NCBI RefSeq assembly: GCF_020622345.1
Contig: NZ_JACNMO010000003.1
Location: forward strand, 248,001-312,000
DNA: 64,000 nt
Reading direction: 5' to 3'
Source: Roseobacter weihaiensis
Lineage (GTDB): Bacteria; Pseudomonadota; Alphaproteobacteria; Rhodobacterales; Rhodobacteraceae
The notes under the pieces: model-generated
The model's input: only the letters and a program-made list of their open reading frames with translations
Databases searched by the model: none
What the model was told of the DNA's origin: nothing
Shown here: positions 51,069 through 59,433 of the stretch, one piece after another
Layout: the number at the start of each line of letters is the position of its first letter
Position numbering within the stretch: position 1 is the stretch's first letter
Made by a program: the position numbers and the translations under genes

Positions 51069-52340
51069 ATGGCAGATACTGTTATCGACGCAGGACACGG
51101 TGGGTTCCGCGACATGGGCGGCTCAAGTTGGAACAACGCGGTGGGTCCGAACGGAACACTGGAAAAGAACCTGACGCTGAAGGTTGCGATACGGATCACC
51201 GAACGACTGAAAGACGTCCAGCTCACGCGTGAGCAGGACGTGAATGTCAGCTTGGCTGCCCGTGCGCGGATCGCGAAAACGACAAAGGCAAGGGCATTTG
51301 TTTCGATCCACTTTAACGCGTCCGATGACGGTCAGGCGCAGGGGACAGAAACGCTCGTGCACACCAATTATTCCAACGCATCCGCACAGCTCAGCCTGAT
51401 TGTTCAAGACAGTCTGCTGCAGGTGACACAGCTCCCGGACCGGAATCGCAGCTTTGATCCAAGCCGGATCAAGCCTCAACCTCTTGGGGTTCTGAACCCT
51501 TCTCGCCATCACCCGTCAACGGCCGCTTGCCTTGCCGAAGTCAGTTTTCTGGACCGGGCAGATGAAGAACAAAGGCTGCAAGATCCCGCGTATCTCGATC
51601 AGATCGCTGCAGCCATTTGTGAGGGCATCGAGACCTACCTCGGGCTGCCAATCGCCTTGCCGGAACCAGCGATTGAGGAGAGCGAAGACGCCGTTGCAAT
51701 CGCGGCGCAGCAGCAGGAGTTGACCGCGCTCAGCTACCAAAAACTGGATATGGAGGAAGCTGATCGAGGCGATGACGAAGAACAAACCGAACGCGAAACC
51801 AAGCCACCTGCCCTGTTCGGCGCAGATTTCATAAACGGCACCGTTCGCGCACAGGCTGTCAGCGCCTTAAAGGCGTTAGACAGCGACTATCTGAATGCAT
51901 TTACAGCCTTCCTGGAACCCCTTGGCTTGCGGCACTTCACCCCGAGTGAGCTTCTCTTTCTTGGAAACGCGCATGGTGGATCGGGCGCATGCGGAGGGCT
52001 GAACGGACTGCCGCCAAGGGATTTGTGGACCAATGTTGTGCCGACGATATCGATGCTGGATGAAATCCGCGCGCGCCTTGGGGCGCCGGTACGCGTGTTT
52101 TCGGCATACCGCAATGACGCATACAACGCCTGCATCTCGGGAGCCGCCAATAGCCATCACAAACAATTCCGTGCGATCGACTTCACCGCCAGCGCCGGCA
52201 CGCCCGAAATCTGGCGCAGGATCGCCGCTGACATCCGCGCAAGCGACAGCCGCTACGCCGGCGGAATTGGCAAGTACATCTCAGGCAACTTCGTTCACAT
52301 CGACACGAGAGGACAGAACAGCGATTGGACACAAAGCTAG
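51069..52340 (+). CDS. Bifunctional peptidoglycan hydrolase: N-acetylmuramoyl-L-alanine amidase (Amidase_3) plus M15-type peptidase
   Basis: This 423-residue protein has two cell-wall domains. Residues 1-200 form an Amidase_3 zinc amidase with His10 (DAGHGG), Glu32 (GTLEK), His81 (SIHFNAS) and a catalytic Glu in ACLAEVSFLD near 157. A charged linker (about 200-250) leads to an M15-like D,D-/L,D-peptidase domain with NSHHKQFRAIDF near 364 and HIDTRG near 412. There is no signal peptide, so export needs lysis, a holin or another route, as for endolysins. It shares an operon with the protease-nuclease gene. It could be a lytic effector or a phage-derived endolysin, though no other phage gene is present. 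Confidence 0.82.
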   Translation: MADTVIDAGHGGFRDMGGSSWNNAVGPNGTLEKNLTLKVAIRITERLKDVQLTREQDVNVSLAARARIAKTTKARAFVSIHFNASDDGQAQGTETLVHTNYSNASAQLSLIVQDSLLQVTQLPDRNRSFDPSRIKPQPLGVLNPSRHHPSTAACLAEVSFLDRADEEQRLQDPAYLDQIAAAICEGIETYLGLPIALPEPAIEESEDAVAIAAQQQELTALSYQKLDMEEADRGDDEEQTERETKPPALFGADFINGTVRAQAVSALKALDSDYLNAFTAFLEPLGLRHFTPSELLFLGNAHGGSGACGGLNGLPPRDLWTNVVPTISMLDEIRARLGAPVRVFSAYRNDAYNACISGAANSHHKQFRAIDFTASAGTPEIWRRIAADIRASDSRYAGGIGKYISGNFVHIDTRGQNSDWTQS

Positions 52341-52472
52341 TTCAATGACTGCAATGATGGCGCTTAGCCCAAAGAAGCAGAGAGCGGTGCAGTTTGAGCC
52401 ACCACTGTCGCAACGCTGACGAGCCACAGGCGACCTTCTTCGCATAGTACCCTGCGGACCGGATGTCATTCA

Positions 52473-53587
52473 TCAAAGAAAGTGATCCGGGTTCAGATTT
52501 GAAATCTCCCGGAAGTTGTCTGCCCCCAGAACGTGCCGTAGTTGCATCGATAGATAGCGATCATCAAACTTTTCGGTCTCGGTCATGTAGTAATCTGACC
52601 CAAAAAGTGTCCTGGCCCGCACCTTTGGATTGCCACGCAGGATGACTGAAATTGCCGGCAGAAAGCGTTGGGTCGCAAAAACCGTGTGGGAGATATCAGT
52701 GTAGAGACCTGGATACGCGCCACACTCAATCAATTGCATGATCTTGGAGAGCCAGTTGATATGCCGTCGCTGTTCGATCGGTGCGTCATGCGGCAAAAGC
52801 TTGCGGCTTTCGGCAACCTCGAAATACATGGCCCAGTGCTCCAGGCCGCCGAAATGCGCAAGACAGATCCGCAAGCCGTGATGTTCCTTGAGAATGTCGC
52901 GATAGTTGTCTGGATCGCTATACCGGACGGCCTCGGCACGCGATTCTTGCCGCGAATAGATGCCACCTCTGGAGCAATGTGTCATCACTGGCACATCGTT
53001 GGCAGCGCAATATGCCCACATGTGTTTCAGGCGCGCATCCTGTGGCCAATATCCAAGCGGCGGATAGAGTTTGATCCCCCGGAATATCCGCTGTTCTGCA
53101 GCGCGCTGCCTGGTGGAAAACGTGGCTCAAGCTGCTGATGAAGCCTTGCCTGCCCCTCGGGGCCATCATAGCGGCGTGGGTCAATCGCCAAGAATGGCGA
53201 AATACAACCGTCCGACTGCTTGGCGATGCTTTCAAGCTCGTCATGTTGCTGATCGATATCGATGTTCGGCTTGCCCGCACCGATATATGCCATATCCATA
53301 GGCAAGACGATAAACCGTGTGTTATCAGGATAATAGCTTTGGATGATCTTGAAAGTCTCTGACTGGCTAGGCCTGCCCTCAATCTCAAGGAAATTCGCAT
53401 ATCTGCTGAACCGATCACGATCATTGAACGGATTGAGTGACCGCAGAACGCGTGCAATCGTTCGTTGAAAGGGCAGCCTTGCCAAGGCCATCGTCAGGCC
53501 AAAGGGCAGAAAACCGCGCGGTACGTGGTCCAGCAAGAATGTGTGGGTGTGACAGTTGGTGATTACATCGTCTGCGTTCTTGGGCAT
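52473..53587 (-). pseudogene. Amidohydrolase-family (metal-dependent TIM-barrel) gene with a frameshift
   Basis: The N-terminal half (53587 down to about 53120) reads NCHTHTFLLDHVPRGF with the HxH metal motif, then VLPMDMAYIGAG and the PFLAIDPRR strand. The C-terminal half (down to 52473), with DVPVMTHCSRGGIYS, RICLAHFGG and LFGSDYYM, is in another frame. The transition RGIKLYPPLGYWPQDARL is only readable after a one-base insertion at an AAAA run (53117-53120 on the plus strand; TTTT in the gene). Without correction the frame ends at a stop 20-30 codons later. About 370 residues would be restored. Either a true pseudogene or a homopolymer sequencing error. It converges with the amidase gene. 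Confidence 0.75.
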
Positions 53588-54278
53588 TATGCACCTTTTA
53601 CTGGATCAGGGCACCACCGCAGTCCGGTGAATTCAGAGGCAGGTCTGACGGGGTGTGACGACACGTATCTGTTGCAAGCATCCCGACAAGGCCGCATAAA
53701 TCTTGTGACCCGCGCACTTGTATCACCAATGCCCATCACGGAGCTGCCGTTGAAAGCGGTGGACGCTGCAACCTGCGCTCTGGTGAAACGCGCCGCAAAT
53801 CTTTCAGATCTATCAGAGCTTGTCTAAATCGCTGTCGTCGCAAGACCTGAGAATGACGCCAAGCAAGGGCACAACCTGAACAAGGGCATACTGTCCCCGG
53901 TCGCCGCGTATGGTGATTGCAATTCGAAGGTTTTCCCGGACATTCAGCACTCCTGAACATGTCATGTGTTGAAGCGAGCCTCTGTGTGCATCCGCCGCGT
54001 CGGTGATAAAGACAAGTGATCGCCCGATGCCAATCTTTAGCCAAAGCGCAGGTCTTGAAAACCGAATGAATAGGGCGTGAACGCGTGGTAAGGACGCCCG
54101 CAGAAATCCTGCAGCGCGGTGCCTTAGACCGGATACGAACGCACCCAAGCCAGCATCCATCAATAGCGCGACCCCTTCGATAGATGGGTCCCCAGGTGCG
54201 ATCTTCGCAAACCTTGTGCTGCGGCATTAAACCGACACGCTCTGCAACTGCCTGTATTCGGTATCGCACCATTGAAAA
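53588..54278. other. Region without confident genes upstream of zur
   Basis: About 690 bases separate the amidohydrolase pseudogene and the Zur box. A minus-strand frame at 53813-54163 could encode 116 residues (hydrophobic middle, no recognised family) but has no good ribosome site. The rest shows no protein-like frame. It may be decayed sequence from the same event that damaged the amidohydrolase. Confidence 0.4.
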
Positions 54279-54300
54279 ATGTTACTTTATAAAATAACAT
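54279..54300. promoter_or_regulatory. Zur box (palindrome ATGTTA-N10-TAACAT) ahead of zur
   Basis: ATGTTA and TAACAT flank a ten-base AT-rich core, and the whole 22 bases are palindromic except at positions 7 and 16. It lies 28 bases before the zur start. The GTTA...TAAC spacing matches the Zur/Fur-type operators of alphaproteobacteria. Zinc-loaded Zur would bind here and repress zur itself and the zrg-like genes behind it. Confidence 0.75.
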
Positions 54301-54328
54301 CAAACTGTCTGGACAGGGAGAACCATTC

Positions 54329-54715
54329 ATGCGCAAGCAGGCCGCAATCCGCCAATCAGATGTTCTGGATATCTTGAAAAAACATAACAAACCCATGACA
54401 GCCTACGCTATTCTGGATCGCATGAAGTTGGTCGAACCTGACCTTGCTGCTCCCACAGTCTATCGCACGCTGGCAGCGCTTACGGATCAGGGTCGTGCTC
54501 ACAGGCTGGAATCAATCAAAGCCTTTGTTCCTTGCCGCTGCAACCATGAAGCGGCAGTTCCGATCCTTGCCATATGTGAAGACTGCGGGATCGTTGAAGA
54601 ACATGACGGTACCCCGCTGCTGCCGCAGCTGACAACAATCTCCGCACAATCCGCTTTCAGCGCCACACGTCACATCGTCGAAATCCATGGACGATGCCAG
54701 AACTGTATCGCTTGA
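54329..54715 (+). CDS. zur: Fur-family zinc-uptake regulator Zur
   Basis: This 128-residue Fur-family repressor has a winged helix (residues 8-70, NKPMTAYAILDRMKLVEPDLAAPTVYRTLAALTDQGRAHRLES), a CxxC pair in ICEDCG near 95, a second pair in GRCQNC near 124, and His/Glu ligands in CRCNHEA and ATRHIVEIHG. The pattern fits Zur better than Fur or PerR. A strong palindrome precedes it, and zinc-uptake genes follow after 32 bases on the same strand, supporting zinc sensing. The protein is shorter than Fur, as usual for Zur. Confidence 0.88.
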   Translation: MRKQAAIRQSDVLDILKKHNKPMTAYAILDRMKLVEPDLAAPTVYRTLAALTDQGRAHRLESIKAFVPCRCNHEAAVPILAICEDCGIVEEHDGTPLLPQLTTISAQSAFSATRHIVEIHGRCQNCIA

Positions 54716-54747
54716 ACCCTCATCCCTTATCCTGAAGGACGACCAAA

Positions 54748-55338
54748 ATGAAAAACCTCTCCCTCGTCGCGCTCTTTGCACTGGCGGCAAACCCCGTTTC
54801 TGCCGAAGAAACCCGTCAGCTTGGCGCCCATGAACATGGTGTCGGGCAATTGGATATCGCGTTTGATGGCACTCAAATCGCAATGGAGCTGCGGGCGCCC
54901 GGTGCCGATATCGTCGGCTTTGAATATGAAGCGCAAAGCGTTGATGACAGGGCCAAGGTTGACGCCGCCGTCGCGACGCTTGCCCGTCCGCTGGATTTGT
55001 TTTCATTGCCCTCTGCCGCCGGATGCAGCGTCGTGCAGGCCAGCGCATCGCTGGAAAGTGAGGAGGAGCATGAAAGCCATGGCGACGCACACGCGCATGA
55101 GGATCACGGTGACGAAGATCACGCGGATCATGCCCATGAGGCAGGTCATACCGAATTTCACGCGGAGTACCTGGTGAACTGCGCGGACCCCGCCGCGGCA
55201 TCTGTTATCTCCTTCGCGTATTTCGATACTTTTCCAAACGCATTGGAACTTGAGGTCCAGGTCATCTCTGACAAAGGGGCCACGGCATTCGAGGTGGAGC
55301 GTGACGCGCCAACCCTCGATTTGCGAGGCATGTTTTAA
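54748..55338 (+). CDS. zrgA: DUF2796 / ZrgA-type periplasmic zinc-uptake protein
   Basis: The 196-residue protein has a Sec signal peptide (MKNLSLVALFALAANPVSAEE) and a first mature motif QLGAHEHGVGQLDIAF, the DUF2796 hallmark. Residues about 108-142 form a His/Asp/Glu-rich metal-binding loop (EEEHESHGDAHAHEDHGDEDHADHAHEAGH region, about ten histidines). ZrgA of Vibrio cholerae, as I recall, is a zinc-starvation protein of this family encoded with an ABC transporter. It probably scavenges zinc in the periplasm and passes it to the ABC pair behind it. An ABC gene follows after 17 bases. Confidence 0.85.
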   Translation: MKNLSLVALFALAANPVSAEETRQLGAHEHGVGQLDIAFDGTQIAMELRAPGADIVGFEYEAQSVDDRAKVDAAVATLARPLDLFSLPSAAGCSVVQASASLESEEEHESHGDAHAHEDHGDEDHADHAHEAGHTEFHAEYLVNCADPAAASVISFAYFDTFPNALELEVQVISDKGATAFEVERDAPTLDLRGMF

Positions 55339-55355
55339 GCAGTCGCAGGAAGGAC

Positions 55356-56057
55356 ATGGGCACAGATACCCCTATTCTTGACCTGAAAGATGTCCGGTAT
55401 CGCTGGTCGGGTCGGGTGTCCTTTGGTCTGGATATCCCAGATTTAACTTTGCAGGCGGCTGAGACGGTTCTGCTGCTGGGCGAAAGCGGCTCCGGCAAGT
55501 CGACGCTACTGTCTCTGATCTGCGGCACGATCGCACCGCAATCAGGTGCTGTGTCGGTGGCCGGTACGGACATCGCGTCGCTGTCGGCGGGCAGGCGTGA
55601 CAGGTTCCGTGCGGAGCACATCGGGCTGATTTTCCAGCAATTCAACTTGCTGCCCTATGCCAGTGTCCTGGACAATATCCTGCTTCCTTTGCGCTTTGCG
55701 CCCCAGCGCCGGGCCCGCGTGCCATCCCCGCAAGACACCGCAAGAATGCTTTGCCAGGATCTGGGCCTGCCGGATGACGCCATAGCGGCCCAGGCAGGCA
55801 CGCTGAGCGTCGGGCAGCAGCAACGCGTGGCCGCAGCGCGGGCATTGATCGGCGCACCGCCGCTGCTCATCGCGGATGAACCGACATCAGCCCTTGATGC
55901 GGCAACACAGGCAACCTTTCTGAACCTGCTGTTCACGCAAGCACGGGCGCACGGCAGCACGCTTCTGATGGTCAGTCATGATGCGCGGCTGGCGACCCAT
56001 TTTAACCGCGTGGTGCAGATGGCGGATATCACCAAGACCCACAGGGCCGCCGCATGA
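55356..56057 (+). CDS. ABC transporter ATPase of zrg-type zinc system (MacB/LolD-like)
   Basis: This 233-residue ATPase has Walker A GESGSGKST near residue 40, Q-loop FQQFNLLPYASV near 93, signature LSVGQQQRVA near 150 (Val for the usual Gly) and Walker B PLLIADEPTSALDA near 170. It belongs to the LolD/MacB group, which drives permeases of the FtsX type rather than classical importers. The gene overlaps its permease by four bases. With ZrgA and the DUF3299 pair it should make up a Zur-controlled unit. Confidence 0.88.
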   Translation: MGTDTPILDLKDVRYRWSGRVSFGLDIPDLTLQAAETVLLLGESGSGKSTLLSLICGTIAPQSGAVSVAGTDIASLSAGRRDRFRAEHIGLIFQQFNLLPYASVLDNILLPLRFAPQRRARVPSPQDTARMLCQDLGLPDDAIAAQAGTLSVGQQQRVAAARALIGAPPLLIADEPTSALDAATQATFLNLLFTQARAHGSTLLMVSHDARLATHFNRVVQMADITKTHRAAA

Positions 56058-57304
56058 TCCTGCGTCTGGCTCTTGGCTCCCTGATGGCCCGCGCCTTAAC
56101 GGTCGGGATGACCATCCTGGCGATTGCCCTGTCCGTGGCGCTGTTTCTTGGCGTTGAAAAGGTGCGTACCGGGGCAAAGGCCAGCTTTGCCGATACGATC
56201 TCGGGCACCGATCTCATCGTCGGTGCCCGCTCCGGCTCTGTTCAACTTCTGCTCTATTCGGTGTTCCGCATCGGCAACGCCACGAACAATATGACGTGGG
56301 AGAGTTATCAGGATATTGCCGCACGGCCGGAGGTTGACTGGATCGTGCCCATCTCGCTGGGCGATAGCCATCGCCAATTCCGTGTCATGGGCACCACCAA
56401 CGCCTTTTTCGAGCGCTATAAGTATCGCTCGGGCCAAGCGCTCGCCATCGCGGACGGCGCGATCATGGAGGAGCTTTTTGACACCGTGATCGGGGCGGAT
56501 GTGGCGGCAACGCTGGGCTATGAAATAGGTGATCCCATCGTGGTCGCACACGGGCTTGCCTCCTTCATCGACCATGACGACCAGCCGTTTCGCATATCCG
56601 GCATTCTGGAGAAAACCGGCACGCCCGTGGACCGCACCGTTATCGTCAGCCTTGAGGCGATTGAAGCCATACACGTCGATTGGCAAGGCGGGGCCAGAAC
56701 TCCCGGTCAGTCCACGCCTGTGGATGTCATCCGGCAGATGCAACTCGAACCTGAGGCGGTTACCGCCGCCCTGATTGGGGTCAAAAGCCGTCTTCAGGTT
56801 TTTGGCCTGCAACGCGCTATAAACGAATATCCTCAGGAACCGCTGCTCGCGATCCTGCCCGGTGTCGCCCTGCAGGAGTTATGGCAAATCGTTGGCATCG
56901 CTGAAACGGCCCTCATCGCCGTTTCCGGGATGGTCGTCGTCACTGCCCTCATCGGCATGATGGCCACGATTTTCTCCAGCCTGAACGAACGCCGCCGCGA
57001 AATGGCGATCTTTCGCGCGATGGGGGCCCGCCCGCGTGCGGTGCTCAGCTTACTGGTCCTTGAGGCCGCCTTGATGGCTGCAATCGGGGCGATCCTCGGC
57101 ATCGCGCTGCTCTATCTGGGCCTCACCGTGGCACAGCCCCGCGTCGATGCCGCGTTCGGGCTCTGGCTTCCCATCGAAGCCCCTACGCTCCGCGAGTTCT
57201 GGGTTCTGCTTGGGGTCGTTGCCGCTGGCGCAATTGTGAGCCTCGTCCCCGCATTCAGAGCCTATCGTATGTCCCTTGCCGATGGTATGATGGTGCGGAT
57301 ATGA
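56054..57304 (+). CDS. FtsX/MacB-type ABC permease of zrg-type zinc system
   Basis: This 416-residue permease has four membrane helices: one near residues 12-32 (RALTVGMTILAIALSVALFLG) and three near 295-320, 340-365 and 385-410. Between helix one and two lies a large periplasmic domain of about 250 residues, the MacB/FtsX plan. Such permeases often act mechanically rather than as pores. It overlaps the ATPase gene and the first DUF3299 gene by four bases each. Its role in zinc acquisition is inferred from Zur control. Confidence 0.87.
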   Translation: MILRLALGSLMARALTVGMTILAIALSVALFLGVEKVRTGAKASFADTISGTDLIVGARSGSVQLLLYSVFRIGNATNNMTWESYQDIAARPEVDWIVPISLGDSHRQFRVMGTTNAFFERYKYRSGQALAIADGAIMEELFDTVIGADVAATLGYEIGDPIVVAHGLASFIDHDDQPFRISGILEKTGTPVDRTVIVSLEAIEAIHVDWQGGARTPGQSTPVDVIRQMQLEPEAVTAALIGVKSRLQVFGLQRAINEYPQEPLLAILPGVALQELWQIVGIAETALIAVSGMVVVTALIGMMATIFSSLNERRREMAIFRAMGARPRAVLSLLVLEAALMAAIGAILGIALLYLGLTVAQPRVDAAFGLWLPIEAPTLREFWVLLGVVAAGAIVSLVPAFRAYRMSLADGMMVRI

Positions 57305-57825
57305 CAAAGAAGTATGAGACGATAAAACTGTCCCGCCGACATCTGATTGCAACCACTGCAGCTTTTGCCGCAGCCCCGGGTGTCGGCCTTGCGGCCACGC
57401 CACGGGTGGTCACTTGGGATGATCTGATCCCCCCCGGTGTTCCTTATGCGGAAATCATCGGCGAAGGTGAGATGGACCCTGTTCAGGACACTTGGCTGCC
57501 CGAGTTTGACGAGAACGCCACCAAGCTGAATGACGCCCTGGATGGCGCATACATCAAGATGCCCGGCTATGTGCTGCCCATCGATATGTCCACCGCGGGT
57601 GTGACCAGCTTTATCATGGTGCCCTATGTTGGGGCCTGCATCCACGTGCCACCACCACCGGCCAACCAGCTTGTGTTTGTCGACAGCGAAAAGCCTTGGC
57701 CCGGTACGCAGCTGTGGGATCCTGTGTGGGTCACAGGCAGGATGAAACACGAATTACAATCCACAACGATCGCAGATATCGGCTATGCGCTGACTGCTGA
57801 CAAGATTGAGGCTTACGAATGGTAG
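57301..57825 (+). CDS. DUF3299 family exported protein, copy 1
   Basis: This 174-residue protein has a twin-arginine-like signal (KLSRRHLIATTAAFAAAPGVGLA). Its conserved core is ITWDDLIPPG-like near residue 40, MPGYVLPIDMSTAGVTSFIMVPYVGACIHVPPPPANQ near 82, with a single Cys that may bind metal. DUF3299 proteins accompany zrg-type ABC genes in Vibrio and other proteobacteria; their chemistry is unknown. Overlaps the permease gene by four bases and the next copy by seven. Confidence 0.85.
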   Translation: MTKKYETIKLSRRHLIATTAAFAAAPGVGLAATPRVVTWDDLIPPGVPYAEIIGEGEMDPVQDTWLPEFDENATKLNDALDGAYIKMPGYVLPIDMSTAGVTSFIMVPYVGACIHVPPPPANQLVFVDSEKPWPGTQLWDPVWVTGRMKHELQSTTIADIGYALTADKIEAYEW

Positions 57826-58322
57826 CCTCGCACCTGACCCGAAGGGCCGTCTTGGCCGCGCTTGGGGCCTGCGCCCTGACAGCAAAAGCTGCAAACGCCA
57901 GGGGATACATTGATCTGGAATGGACCGATCTGGTGCCGGAAGGCCAGCCAGCAATCCCGCCCGATCTCCAAAGCCTTATCCAGCATGATGGCCCCAGCCT
58001 TTCCAGCCAGCAACCGCCCTCCCAAGGCGTGCGCACAGACTGGAACGGTGAGATCGTGCGTCTGCCTGGCTTTATCGTGCCCATCGATTATTCTGGCACA
58101 GGTGTCACCGCCTTTATTCTGGTGCCTTTCGTAGGGGCTTGCATCCACGTGCCGCCGCCGCCCGCCAACCAGCTTGTCTTCGTCACGACAGAAAAGCCGT
58201 ATGAAAGTACCGGTCTCTTTGAGCCGGTAAACGTCATCGGCATGTTCGGTACGGCTTCAACCTCCACACAGCTTGCGGATATCGCCTATGCCCTCTCAGC
58301 AGATCATATCGAGCCCTTCTAG
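57819..58322 (+). CDS. DUF3299 family exported protein, copy 2
   Basis: This 167-residue paralogue of the previous gene has a signal LTRRAVLAALGACALTAKA (twin Arg) and the same core: LEWTDLVPEG, LPGFIVPIDYSGTGVTAFILVPFVGACIHVPPPPANQ and ADIAYALSADHIEPF. The ATG at 57819 lies inside the last codons of copy 1 (ATGGTAG). Two differing copies may form a heteromeric receptor. It is the last gene of the Zur-controlled unit. Confidence 0.85.
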   Translation: MVASHLTRRAVLAALGACALTAKAANARGYIDLEWTDLVPEGQPAIPPDLQSLIQHDGPSLSSQQPPSQGVRTDWNGEIVRLPGFIVPIDYSGTGVTAFILVPFVGACIHVPPPPANQLVFVTTEKPYESTGLFEPVNVIGMFGTASTSTQLADIAYALSADHIEPF

Positions 58323-58529
58323 GCACAAGTCGGGTTGTTGGGACTGAGGTCGGCTTGCGACGTTTCAGGTTAAAATAGCACTGAAGACAGACGCCGTTTC
58401 CAAAGCCCCAAGTCAGTTGTCAGCAATTGCCCGTCGATATCAGCTGTCGTATTTTCTGGATCTTCTGTGCCCCCATGTGGCGCTTTCGCTCTTTAATGAG
58501 GGTGTAATCGCCCAAACCAGACCTACGCA

Positions 58530-59061
58530 AAATCTGCACTTCACGCCCCCAAAGCGGCCGTCCCGCATAACGCGCAGATGATCCGTCAGGAACGCGATCT
58601 TGCCGAAAGGCTGTATCGCCGTGCGGACGGCGCCAAAGTCATCGTTGCCATGCCGACCTTAGCCCAAGGTCTAAATCTCCCCGCTCATATTGCGATCCTT
58701 GCCGGAGACAAACGGTCTGACGATGGCGAGCGCGAAGCGCTTGAAATCCTTAACGCAGCGGCAAGAGCGGGTCATCTTGCCAATGGCATCGTGCTCCTTG
58801 TACCCGAACCAATTTTGCAATTCTCGCAGGCTGACTTAGTTGAACCCGACGTCATCCAGAAGCTTCAATCGGTCCTCCCGGAAGATGACCGCTGCCTTCC
58901 CCTCGGCGATCCGCTTCAGGTAATATTAGACCGCGTCAGCGCTGCCGATCTAACCGACCACGACGTCGAATACGCCCTCAATCGCCTAGCAACTGCCATA
59001 GCACCAAATGAGGCGGATGCGGAGGTCAAGACTGGGTTCGTAGTCAAGAACTCATTTGCGG
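58530..59061 (+). pseudogene. Truncated superfamily II (Ski2/DEAD-like) helicase remnant
   Basis: The frame shows helicase motifs V and near-VI features only: KVIVAMPTLAQGLNLPAHIAILAGDKR and EILNAAARAGHLANGIVLLVPEP. The N-terminal ATPase half is missing to the left; I see no matching frame before about 58530. On the right the gene is cut by the IS3 element at about 59062, and the last four codons of the frame come from the element. It resembles helicases encoded in defence or DNA-repair islands, but too little is left to say. Confidence 0.7.
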
Positions 59062-59130
59062 TGGTAGTCCCGTGAAAGTTTAGGGGTGTCTGAAAGTAGC
59101 ACTTTCTCGAAGATGAACGAGGAGATTCTG

Positions 59131-59415
59131 ATGAAGAAATCAAAGTACAGCGACGCGCAGATCATGGCGATCTTGAAGCAGGCGGAGAATGGTGTGCCTG
59201 TTGCCGACCTGTGTCGTGAACACGGCATGAGCAGCGCGAGCTTCTACAAGTGGCGATCCAAGTATGGCGGCATGGCTGCCAGCCTGATGGCGTGGATGAA
59301 GGAGCTCGATGAGGAGAACAAACGCCTGAAGCGTTGGAGGGATCAGAAAAGGCCCCAGTGGGGCGTTTTCCCCGAACAACGGATGCCGAGAAGAGCATGC
59401 AGAACGATTTGCTGA
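59131..59415 (+). pseudogene. IS3 transposase orfA (HTH subunit), disrupted
   Basis: KKSKYSDAQIMAILKQAENGVPVADLCREHGMSSASFYKWRSKYGG is the HTH_8 opening of IS3-family orfA, and a leucine-zipper-like stretch follows (LDEENKRLKR). After this the frame diverges. Sequence from 59335 to about 59380 is foreign and contains a hairpin (59346-59370: GAAAA-G-GCCCC-AGT-GGGGC-G-TTTTC). Beyond it another frame resumes with QNDLLKEAL, the normal end of orfA. The ATG at 59131 follows GAGGAG. Confidence 0.8.
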
Positions 59416-59433
59416 AGGAAGCCCTTAGGAAAA

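Noticed and set aside
51069-52340. Prophage remnant around the endolysin-like gene
   Set aside because: No capsid, tail, portal, terminase, integrase or holin gene was recognised within several kilobases.
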